Assembly: GCA_002321335.1 (NCBI GenBank)
Contig: DCMG01000074.1
Coordinates: 1-6,253 of the forward strand
Direction: 5' to 3'
Length of the DNA stretch: 6,253 nucleotides
From: Bacteroidales bacterium UBA1628
GTDB lineage: Bacteria; Bacteroidota; Bacteroidia; Bacteroidales; UBA932
The position numbers and the translations under genes were made by a program. Below, piece by piece: positions 1-5,405 of the stretch (positions are counted from its first letter, which is position 1; each line of letters opens with the position of its first letter). The notes beneath the pieces are model-generated. The model was not told the DNA's origin. It was given only the letters and a program-made list of their open reading frames with translations, and did not search any database.

Positions 1-704
1 GCGTAGGTGAACGGACTGCCGAGTTTCAGGCATTCCAGCCGGCTGGCCTTACCTGTCTCGCCCATTGAGAAGGCGATCAGCTCGCATGGTCGCTGAGCCT
101 GTTGTGATCGCTGAACGTTTACATTAACTGATCCCTGAGCCTGTCGAAGGGACTGTTGTTCAGCAGTACGGCCTGACGCTTCGATGGTTGGTGAGCCCGG
201 TCGAACCACAGGCTCAGCGACCGTGTAAAGCCCCAGCACCCGGGCGACATCCCCTTCCGAGCCCGCCATCGCCGCGATCTTCACAATCTCCCCACCGAAC
301 TTCCGGCACTTCTCTACAGTGCTCTGCAGCACATCATCCGAAGGCGTTCCAGCGAAGAAATGACTGGAACGGATCATCGTGGTGCCATATTCAGTGCAAG
401 CCCTGCGGAGTCTTTTGCCTATCTCTTTCGGAGCCTCGATCTCCAGATCCAGAAAAGCCGCTCCGGCCTCCACCGCCACCGTCAGTTTCTGCTCGGCTTC
501 CTCCCACGTTCCGTTTCCGTCATCGGCCACCCGGCAGGTCGCCACCAAAGGCGTGTCTGAAGATGAGAACAGGTACTCGATCTCCTCGATGTCCAGCGGG
601 CATCTGTCCAGCCGTATCTCAGCCATCTGAATCCGTGGCTCGCTGCTTTCCAGCAGGTTCATTATCTCTTCCAGAGTTCGGTTCTGGATTGTTGTGCAGA
701 TCAT
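1..704 (-). CDS. aroD: 3-dehydroquinate dehydratase, type I (3' end cut by window edge)
   Basis: Converts 3-dehydroquinate to 3-dehydroshikimate, the third step of the cytoplasmic shikimate pathway, through a Schiff base. The frame is open from an ATG at 704 to the left edge (234 codons). Visible type I signatures are EIRLD (E29, R31), FLDLE (E88), SSHFF (H115), IVKIAAM (K142, the Schiff-base lysine), FSMGETGKASR (R222) and GSPFTYA (S230). The final Gln-containing segment lies off the window. Only 15 bases separate the aroB stop from this start, so the two are probably co-transcribed. The oddity is a stretch at about residues 161-206, rich in Q, R, S and P, encoded by an inserted palindromic repeat (88-222). 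Without it the protein would be near 200 residues, a normal size for compact family members. The insert lies between a helix and the strand carrying FSMG, on the barrel side away from the active site, so activity may survive. Family assignment is firm; retained activity is inferred. Confidence 0.93.
   Translation of the reverse strand, partial: MICTTIQNRTLEEIMNLLESSEPRIQMAEIRLDRCPLDIEEIEYLFSSSDTPLVATCRVADDGNGTWEEAEQKLTVAVEAGAAFLDLEIEAPKEIGKRLRRACTEYGTTMIRSSHFFAGTPSDDVLQSTVEKCRKFGGEIVKIAAMAGSEGDVARVLGLYTVAEPVVRPGSPTIEASGRTAEQQSLRQAQGSVNVNVQRSQQAQRPCELIAFSMGETGKASRLECLKLGSPFTY
130..153. repeat. REP-like unit, central copy
   Basis: The core CCTGAGCCTGTCGAAGG is bracketed by a short stem, TCCCT at 132-136 pairing with AGGGA at 148-152, with an 11-base loop. 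It is the closest of the three copies to the canonical TTCGACAGGCTCAG repeat and lies between the two terminal inverted repeats of the cassette in aroD. Confidence 0.6.
186..222. repeat. REP-like imperfect hairpin, aroD-proximal end of the cassette
   Basis: The arm starting GGTTGGTGAGCC at 186 pairs with GGCTCAGCGACC ending at 222, with two internal mismatches and one G-T wobble, around a GGTCGAACC-containing loop. It overlaps the right terminal inverted repeat (208-222), so the cassette looks like a cluster of REP units rather than a simple transposon. Confidence 0.55.
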
Positions 705-719
705 ATTCTTAGATTCAAA

Positions 720-1757
720 TTATTTCAAAGCCTCAACCGCGTCCTCGACCCGAAGTTCCCTTGTCTCGACCCGACCGATCCCCAGCGGCAGCACAAAGTG
801 GACTAACTCCCCGTCCGCCTTTTTGTCTTTCTTCATCGCATCGGCGAGAGTGTCAATGTCGTACGGACTCTCAACCGTCAGCCCGCAGTCCGCAAAATCC
901 GCTTCCAGACGCTCGGAAAGACCATCCGTCAACCCCAAGGACTCAGCCAGCCGGGCAGCCAGAATAATCCCCATCGAGACAGCCTGCCCGTGCGAGACCG
1001 CCTCGGAGGAATTCTTCTCGATGGCATGCGCGAAAGTATGCCCCAGATTGAGCAGCCGGCGATCTCCGCGCTCGTTCGGATCCCTTCCTGCAATCCCAGC
1101 CTTTACCTTTGCCGCTGCCGCAATCAGCTCTCGAAGCGTTTCTGAATATTCCCGTACGGCAGCATCAGCGGAGCCTCCCGACGCTCGCTCATGAATATTC
1201 ACGAGCATATTCACCGCCCTTTCATATTCATTGCCCTTGTTGTTGATGATGAATGTTTTGAGCAGTTCGGCAGCACCGGAGAGAATCTGCTGGTAGGGGA
1301 GTGTCTCCAGCGGCTCCGGGCAGATGAATGTCATTTCCGGCTGGCGGATCACTCCGATGATGTTTTTGTAGGAGTCGAGGTTCACGCCGTTTTTGCCGCC
1401 GATCGCCGCATCGACTTGTGAGAGAAGGGTGGTCGGAACGAATCCGAACTTCACGCCACGCTTGTAGACCGAAGCGGCGAATCCGACCAGATCCGTTGTG
1501 ATCCCGCCACCGACACCCAGTACAAACGCCTCTCTGTCAGCACCTTTCTCCAACAACCATTCTTCAATCTCCAGCAGCGTGGCGAGCGTTTTCCTCTCTT
1601 CCGTCGCCTCCACTGGGAATATTCCTTTCGCCTCTATGCCAAGCCTTTCCACGATGCCGCCCACATTGCGATCGTGGATTATGAATATGCTTCCGTAGCC
1701 GCTGAGGTGTCTTTTGACCTCCTCCAGCGGGCAGTCGATGATGTTGATTTTCTCCAT
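720..1757 (-). CDS. aroB: 3-dehydroquinate synthase
   Basis: NAD- and metal-dependent cyclisation of DAHP to 3-dehydroquinate, the second step of the shikimate pathway, in the cytoplasm. Numbering from the ATG at 1757 (345 residues): the nucleotide-binding GGGITTD is at about 83-89 and the family hallmark VPTTLLSQVDAAIGGKNGVN at about 107-126. The three zinc ligands are visible as E164 (SGAAELLK), H240 (GHTFAHAIE) and H256 (SHGQAV). MKKDKKADG follows near the C-terminus. All core motifs are intact and the length is normal. An in-frame GTG at 1790 would add 11 residues (starting MPPKQSAKNN) and begin 2 bases after the upstream stop. I prefer the ATG because MEKINI matches the usual N-terminal strand and the extension looks unstructured. 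The gene lies between the PPC-domain gene and aroD on the same strand, probably one operon. Confidence 0.96.
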   Translation of the reverse strand: MEKINIIDCPLEEVKRHLSGYGSIFIIHDRNVGGIVERLGIEAKGIFPVEATEERKTLATLLEIEEWLLEKGADREAFVLGVGGGITTDLVGFAASVYKRGVKFGFVPTTLLSQVDAAIGGKNGVNLDSYKNIIGVIRQPEMTFICPEPLETLPYQQILSGAAELLKTFIINNKGNEYERAVNMLVNIHERASGGSADAAVREYSETLRELIAAAAKVKAGIAGRDPNERGDRRLLNLGHTFAHAIEKNSSEAVSHGQAVSMGIILAARLAESLGLTDGLSERLEADFADCGLTVESPYDIDTLADAMKKDKKADGELVHFVLPLGIGRVETRELRVEDAVEALK

Positions 1758-1792
1758 CCGGTTATTCTTTGCCGATTGCTTTGGCGGCACGG

Positions 1793-2215
1793 CTACAATG
1801 TGTAAAGATTCAGCCCGGTCTCCTTGTCGAAGTGACGCCCTACCTTGCAGTTACAGCGCCTGATGAACACCTCGCACGCTCCGTTGATGGTTGCGGTGAG
1901 CAGGTGGCCGCCCACAACCGTGTAGTCGGCCCGCCCGAAGTTGGCGTGAAGATGCAGATAGACCTTGCCTTCCTTCTCGGAGATGTTGCCCACAAGGCTG
2001 GAGATCTCCATCTGCTCCTCGAACGTCTTATCGACATAATGTTTGGTGGCCGGATTGAGGAACCTCAGGGTCGCATTGTTCACCGCTCCGATCCCGCTCA
2101 CCTCTCCAGCCAGAATCCCTTGCTCCTGACAAAACGTCGCTATCGCCCCCATCAGTTCCTGATGATTGTCTATGCTGACGACAAACCTGTCGCCATCCTG
2201 CTTGAATGTGTACAT
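1793..2215 (-). CDS. PPC domain (DUF296) protein, possible DNA-binding protein
   Basis: A 140-residue protein that is essentially one PPC/DUF296 domain, the fold also found fused to AT-hooks in plant nuclear proteins. Stand-alone bacterial members are small oligomeric proteins with a bound metal; their cellular role is not well established. Visible hallmarks are GEVSGIGAVNNATLRF at about 37-52 and the HLHANFGRADYTVVGGHL region at about 88-105, which contains the metal-ligand histidines H88, H90 and H104. There is no signal peptide, AT-hook or membrane segment. It is the first gene of the minus-strand cluster, with aroB following after 35 bases (2 bases if the GTG start is used), so it is likely co-transcribed with aroB and aroD. 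A regulatory link to aromatic biosynthesis is possible but unproven. The ATG at 2215 is the only reasonable start; upstream sequence is AT-rich and non-coding. Confidence 0.88.
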   Translation of the reverse strand: MYTFKQDGDRFVVSIDNHQELMGAIATFCQEQGILAGEVSGIGAVNNATLRFLNPATKHYVDKTFEEQMEISSLVGNISEKEGKVYLHLHANFGRADYTVVGGHLLTATINGACEVFIRRCNCKVGRHFDKETGLNLYTL

Positions 2216-2332
2216 TGCTCAAAATTTTTTGTGAATATACTAAATTTCCCGATTATTTCTCTTCGTAGTGGCCGTATGCTGAAATAATCAGAACGATGAT
2301 ATCTTTGTGATTACTTTATCGGCATAATTTAC

Positions 2333-2340
2333 TAAATTTG
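2333..2340 (+). promoter_or_regulatory. Bacteroidetes-type -7 box for the restriction-modification genes
   Basis: TAAATTTG matches the Bacteroidetes primary-sigma -7 consensus TAnnTTTG exactly and lies 58 bases before the methyltransferase ATG. A TTTG that could serve as the -33 element is at 2304-2307, but its spacing of 25 bases is longer than usual, so the assignment rests mainly on the -7 match. Confidence 0.45.
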
Positions 2341-2364
2341 TCTCTACGACCTTTAGGGTAGAGA
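2341..2364 (+). promoter_or_regulatory. Hairpin at the predicted 5' end of the methyltransferase mRNA
   Basis: TCTCTAC (2341-2347) is perfectly complementary to GTAGAGA (2358-2364). Inside, CC/GG close a TTTA loop, with a 2-base GA bulge. It starts directly after the -7 box, so it would be the first transcribed sequence, or an operator overlapping the start point. It has no U-run and is unlikely to be a terminator. Confidence 0.4.
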
Positions 2365-2398
2365 ACAAGGCTGCAAATCTAAGGTTTATTAATTTTAT

Positions 2399-3403
2399 AT
2401 GTTAAATAATGATAAAATGCGGGCTGGTCGGAATCGCACTTTGACCGTTTCCGAAGAAGAGATTCCAGATTTGAAGAGGGGTATTACCTTGCCTGAGGAA
2501 CTTTCGGATAAATCTTCTTTTGTGGATCTGCTTATCAATGCTGACGCATTAGCCGTATTGGACAGGATTCCTGATGAGTGTGCGAGTTTGATAATCATAG
2601 ACCCTCCTTACAACCTAAGCAAGACATTCAATTCCTCGAAGTTTAATGCCATGTCCGATAATATGTATGAAGAATATTTACGTACTTGGTTTCAAAAAGT
2701 ATGTCATAAGTTAAAACCAGATGGCTCCTTATATATGTGCGGAGACTGGAAGTGCTCTTCATCACAACAAAAGGTCATCAGAGAGGAGTTGACTGTCATC
2801 AATAGAATAACATGGCAGCGGGAAAAAGGACGTGGTGCAAAGGCAAATTGGAAGAATGCTATGGAGGATATCTGGTTCGCCGTCAAAGATAAGGATAAAT
2901 ACTATTTCGATGTGAATTCGGTGAAAATGAAACGTCAAGTTATTGCTCCATATAAGGAAAACGGTAAACCAAAAGATTGGGAAGAAACCGACGAGGGCAA
3001 TTTTCGAATTACTTTCCCTTCGAATTTTTGGGACGATATCAGCATTCCTTTCTGGTCAATGCCGGAGAATACAGATCACCCGACCCAGAAGCCCGAAAAA
3101 CTGATGGCGAAACTCATTCTTGCGTCCTCCCGGCCAGGAGATATTGTCTTGGATCCATTTGTTGGTAGTGGAACTACATGTGTTGTGGCAAAGAAACTTG
3201 GCCGACATTATTTGGGAATTGAGATCGATGAAGAGTATTGCCTTTGGGCGGCAAAACGTTTGGCTTTAGCTGATAAGGATATGGAGATTCAGGGTTACAA
3301 TGGCGGTTTTTTTTGGGAGCGTAATACTTTGAATTTTCAGAAAAAATCTTCAAGTGTCAAACACTCTCGTTCCGAAGAATATAATCAAACACTGTTCGGT
3401 TAA
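2399..3403 (+). CDS. Type II DNA methyltransferase, beta class, probably adenine-N6
   Basis: Transfers a methyl group from S-adenosylmethionine to a base in a specific DNA site, protecting the host from the adjacent endonuclease. Motif order defines the class: catalytic motif IV DPPY (68-71) comes first, then the presumed target-recognition region (about 115-220), then HPTQKPE (227-233), the SAM-binding motif I DPFVGSGTT (252-260) and GIEID (273-277). This is the N6_N4_Mtase beta arrangement. DPPY rather than SPPY favours N6-adenine. At 334 residues it is full length, with about 45 extra N-terminal residues that carry no recognisable domain. The ATG at 2399 is the first start after the promoter-like elements; Met7 (2417) is an alternative. 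The endonuclease gene begins one base after the stop. Base composition is AT-rich compared with aroB and the HAD gene. A run of eight T at 3307-3314 lies near the 3' end. The recognition sequence cannot be read from the protein. Confidence 0.93.
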   Translation: MLNNDKMRAGRNRTLTVSEEEIPDLKRGITLPEELSDKSSFVDLLINADALAVLDRIPDECASLIIIDPPYNLSKTFNSSKFNAMSDNMYEEYLRTWFQKVCHKLKPDGSLYMCGDWKCSSSQQKVIREELTVINRITWQREKGRGAKANWKNAMEDIWFAVKDKDKYYFDVNSVKMKRQVIAPYKENGKPKDWEETDEGNFRITFPSNFWDDISIPFWSMPENTDHPTQKPEKLMAKLILASSRPGDIVLDPFVGSGTTCVVAKKLGRHYLGIEIDEEYCLWAAKRLALADKDMEIQGYNGGFFWERNTLNFQKKSSSVKHSRSEEYNQTLFG

Positions 3404-3404
3404 A

Positions 3405-4568
3405 ATGAATAAGATAGTTCATCAATTTGTTGACGACATCGTTTCCACCGCTCCTACAGGAGACAAGGATTCTGTCATTAAATATGTCTGCGAAAGATAT
3501 TCATTTACACTGGACAGGAAAGTGTATTACTGCCGCTATTTTGCTGTTCGTTTTAGTTATTCTCAAAGCGGTGCTTTTAGCAATACGGTACTCTCCCTGT
3601 CAGCATTGCAAAAATATGATAAGATACCTTTCTTCGTTGTTCTTGTTAGGAATAAAGCTTCTAATGTCATTTATCTCGCTAACTCAACGTTCCTGTCAAA
3701 AATCAGTCATAGCTCTAAAGAGTTGACTATGCGTAACATCAAAGGCAGTTTCAATGGAAGCGATATAGTCAAAGAGTACAATGGATTGAAGAATGCTCCA
3801 GAGAACTTCGACGAGTTGTTCACACTTCATGAAGGATTAGAGTGGGATGATAATTTATTCAGATTGGTTGAGGCGTCATCTGCTATTAAACCCAAATCTC
3901 AGAAGTTTTCTCCCGGTGAGGCAGAACTGAACAATATTTTAGCTTCAGTTTCAAGAGCGCAGTCATTTGTCCGATCAGAAAATCTTCAAATTTTGAATCA
4001 AGATCTGAATGAGCGGTGCAATAAGTGTCGGGATGCGATACTGGTCGCATCTCATATTGAGAACGTGAATCTTCGCGGGCGACTGATCGAATTCCTTATT
4101 ACAACTGACGATGCATTGCGTAACAGGATTAGCGCAACCCTTCGCGATAAGGAACAATTACTTCCTGAGTTCTTAACACATGATGACTTAGGAGATTATA
4201 TTCGAGTATTCGACAACGGGAAAACATATACGGACATAAAGACAAAAATTCTTTATCTGGATTCGGCGCCTAAGGCATACAATGTGGATAAGTTCCTTGA
4301 GAAAATGGCTGAGAGTGATGCTTCATTCTTTTTCTTTTTGATTGGAATTGATGAACATGGCGTGTTTAATACTGCTCTATGTTCTGTCTATCATAGTGAT
4401 TTAATAGATGCGTCTGTAGTTCAGCATCATTGGGCTGGAAGGGCGACAAGAGGAGTCGTTCAGTTGAATGGTAAAGTGTTGAACCAGATATTGAACGATA
4501 AATCATTTGAGAATAAGATTGATTTGCAGAAAGCGATAACGTATTTGAAGGATCTCTTGGCACGGTAA
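3405..4568 (+). CDS. Probable type II restriction endonuclease, PD-(D/E)xK type, family unassigned
   Basis: A 387-residue protein encoded one base after the methyltransferase stop, the usual place for the partner endonuclease. The C-terminal part has the arrangement of a PD-(D/E)xK nuclease: a helix with RGRLIEF (E229), then LGDYIRVF (candidate catalytic D264), then TDIKTK (D277, K279 as the (D/E)xK pair), followed by the hydrophobic strand ASFFFFLIGI (306-315). The N-terminal half (about 40-160) contains RYFAVRF, LANSTFLSKISHSS and IKGSFNGSDI and may form a recognition or accessory domain; I do not recognise its family. There is no signal peptide or transmembrane helix. I chose the ATG at 3405; a GTG at 3354 would overlap the methyltransferase by 50 bases. 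Role is supported by position and the motif pattern, but catalytic residues are assigned by eye. Cut site and specificity are unknown. Confidence 0.78.
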   Translation: MNKIVHQFVDDIVSTAPTGDKDSVIKYVCERYSFTLDRKVYYCRYFAVRFSYSQSGAFSNTVLSLSALQKYDKIPFFVVLVRNKASNVIYLANSTFLSKISHSSKELTMRNIKGSFNGSDIVKEYNGLKNAPENFDELFTLHEGLEWDDNLFRLVEASSAIKPKSQKFSPGEAELNNILASVSRAQSFVRSENLQILNQDLNERCNKCRDAILVASHIENVNLRGRLIEFLITTDDALRNRISATLRDKEQLLPEFLTHDDLGDYIRVFDNGKTYTDIKTKILYLDSAPKAYNVDKFLEKMAESDASFFFFLIGIDEHGVFNTALCSVYHSDLIDASVVQHHWAGRATRGVVQLNGKVLNQILNDKSFENKIDLQKAITYLKDLLAR

Positions 4569-4598
4569 AAACATATTATCACTGTATATTTCAGGAAT

Positions 4599-5228
4599 AT
4601 GAGAAAGGACATCAAGAATGTGGTTTTTGATTTCGGCGGGGTGGTAGCCCCTGCGGATCTCGGCGTTGTCATCAACAAGTTCAAGGCGCTTGGACTAGAG
4701 GATATAGAAAAGTACCTCAATATGGTTCGTCAGCAGGGGTTCTTCGGGGATTTCGAGACGGGTCTGATAGACAAGGAGGAATTCCGGGCCAGAGTCGGCA
4801 AGGAAGTCGGCAGGGAAGTGAGCATGGACGAGTGCCGCGACGCCTACATGGGATTCTTCTCAAGTGTTCCGGAAAGGAATCTTGAACTGTTCAGAAAACT
4901 CCGTGCCGAAGGCTACCGCCTTTCGCTCCTGTCCAACACCAATCCGTTCATCATGGAATGGGCTCTGAGCAAAGCCTTTGACGGCCACGGCCACTCGCTT
5001 GATGAATATCTTGACAGCATCTACGTCAGCTACGAGATGAAAGTGATGAAACCTGACGAGAAGATATTCCGCATGATGCTTGAATCCGAGAAGGTAACTC
5101 CGTCTCAGATCCTTTTCATCGATGACGGCCCCAAGAATGTCGCCGCAGCCAGATCAATTGGCATCAACACCATCCAAGCCACCAACGGAGAAGACTGGAC
5201 TGAAGATGTCCTCCGTTTCCTGGCTTGA
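4599..5228 (+). CDS. HAD-superfamily hydrolase, YihX-like sugar-phosphatase type
   Basis: A 209-residue cytoplasmic haloacid dehalogenase-like protein, probably a phosphatase of a small phosphorylated metabolite. Motif I is VVFDFGGVV with nucleophile D11, motif II is LSNTN (111-115), motif III is the lysine of MKPDEKIF (K151), and motif IV is FIDDGPKN (D175, D176). The alpha-helical cap sits between motifs I and II (about 17-100). Motif I reads D-F-G rather than D-x-D; E. coli YihX, an alpha-D-glucose-1-phosphatase, also has D-x-G here, so this fits that subgroup and is not a defect. The substrate is not determinable. The ATG at 4599 is preceded by a weak GGA (4594-4596). It lies 30 bases after the endonuclease stop and may receive read-through transcription, but its GC-richer composition suggests it belongs to the resident chromosome rather than the restriction cassette. 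Confidence 0.9.
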   Translation: MRKDIKNVVFDFGGVVAPADLGVVINKFKALGLEDIEKYLNMVRQQGFFGDFETGLIDKEEFRARVGKEVGREVSMDECRDAYMGFFSSVPERNLELFRKLRAEGYRLSLLSNTNPFIMEWALSKAFDGHGHSLDEYLDSIYVSYEMKVMKPDEKIFRMMLESEKVTPSQILFIDDGPKNVAAARSIGINTIQATNGEDWTEDVLRFLA

Positions 5229-5251
5229 TATTATAGAAATATGTTACAACA

Positions 5252-5319
5252 GCAGCCGAAAAATCAAAAGCGGAATTTTGGTAACGTGCAAAATTCCGCT
5301 TTTGCCTTTTTTCGGCTGC
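5252..5319. terminator. Nested palindrome, probable bidirectional terminator
   Basis: An inner perfect 15-bp stem (5266-5280 with 5289-5303, arm AAAAGCGGAATTTTG) has an 8-base loop. An outer perfect 12-bp stem (GCAGCCGAAAAA at 5252-5263 with 5308-5319) encloses it. The two are separated by a small internal loop (TC against GCCT). On the plus strand the inner stem ends in a T-run (CTTTTGCCTTTTTT), which suits an intrinsic terminator for the HAD gene. The structure is nearly symmetric, so it may also stop transcription from the GH97 side. Confidence 0.75.
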
Positions 5320-5341
5320 CACTCTATACGAGTTAGAAGCT

Positions 5342-5388
5342 GTTTTGGGTTGTTTGTTCTTTTAAGGAACCATTCAAGCAACCAAAAC
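5342..5388 (-). terminator. Imperfect hairpin just after the GH97 stop
   Basis: GTTTTGGGTTGTTTG (5342-5356) is nearly complementary to CAAGCAACCAAAAC (5375-5388), with one bulge and one mismatch. An inner GTTC/GAAC pairing (5356-5359 with 5367-5370) closes the top. It begins 17 bases past the GH97 stop codon on the minus strand. There is no T-run after it, so it may be an mRNA 3'-end stabilising structure or a weak terminator backed up by the larger palindrome. Confidence 0.4.
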
Positions 5389-5405
5389 CATTTTCTGGCA
5401 GACGT

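Larger units (their letters stand above)
88..222. repeat. 135-base palindromic repeat cassette inserted in frame within aroD
   Basis: The segment is bounded by a perfect 15-base inverted repeat: GGTCGCTGAGCCTGT at 88-102 and its reverse complement at 208-222. Its length, 135, is a multiple of three, and the aroD frame stays open across it. A third copy of the core TGAGCCTGTCGAAG lies in the middle (about 136-149). The core resembles the TTCGACAGGCTCAG type of REP-like repeat that I recall as abundant in many bacterial genomes, and the encoded SLRQAQGS resembles peptides produced when such repeats are read through. No target-site duplication is evident. No transposase is in the window. Confidence 0.75.
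2216..2398. other. Divergent intergenic region between the PPC and methyltransferase genes
   Basis: 183 bases of AT-rich sequence separate the two divergent start codons, so promoters for both directions should lie here. On the plus strand there is a perfect TAnnTTTG box and a hairpin (listed separately). On the minus strand I see no convincing -7 box; TATATTCA around 2233-2240 is only a weak match. A 10-base direct repeat, TACTAAATTT, occurs at 2238-2247 and 2330-2339, possibly by chance in such AT-rich DNA. Confidence 0.6.
5229..5405. other. Convergent intergenic region between HAD and GH97 genes
   Basis: 177 bases lie between the stops of two converging genes. It contains two separate palindromes (5252-5319 and 5342-5388, listed separately) and no supportable open reading frame or promoter. 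Confidence 0.7.

Noticed and set aside
88..222. CRISPR array or tandem repeat interpretation of the aroD insert
   Set aside because: The core copies are in mixed orientation with unequal spacing and only three occur. They form inverted repeats, not a regular direct-repeat/spacer array.
88..222. aroD as a pseudogene broken by the insertion
   Set aside because: The frame is continuous from the ATG at 704 to the window edge with no stop or frameshift, and catalytic residues on both sides are intact.
188..712. Plus-strand 174-codon open frame opposite aroD
   Set aside because: It is antisense to aroD and Pro/Ser/Arg-rich, as expected from the reverse of a GC-rich gene. The minus strand carries complete type I dehydratase motifs.
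694..1194. Plus-strand 166-codon open frame opposite aroB
   Set aside because: It is a shadow of aroB, which has all the dehydroquinate synthase motifs. The product is Ser/Ala/Arg-rich low-complexity with no domain.
1769..2287. Plus-strand 172-codon open frame opposite the PPC gene
   Set aside because: It overlaps the well-supported PPC gene on the other strand and reads as its antisense; no motif of its own.
2238..2339. Direct repeat TACTAAATTT at 2238-2247 and 2330-2339 as operator or insertion footprint
   Set aside because: Ten bases in very AT-rich DNA can recur by chance, and the second copy simply overlaps the -7 box.
3354..3404. GTG start at 3354 extending the endonuclease by 17 residues
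   Set aside because: It would overlap the methyltransferase by 50 bases. The ATG at 3405, one base after the methyltransferase stop, is the more natural start.
4585..4592. TATATTTC as a -7 box for the HAD gene
   Set aside because: It differs from TAnnTTTG in the last base and would place transcription start almost at the ATG, with no well-spaced -33 element. Too weak to annotate.
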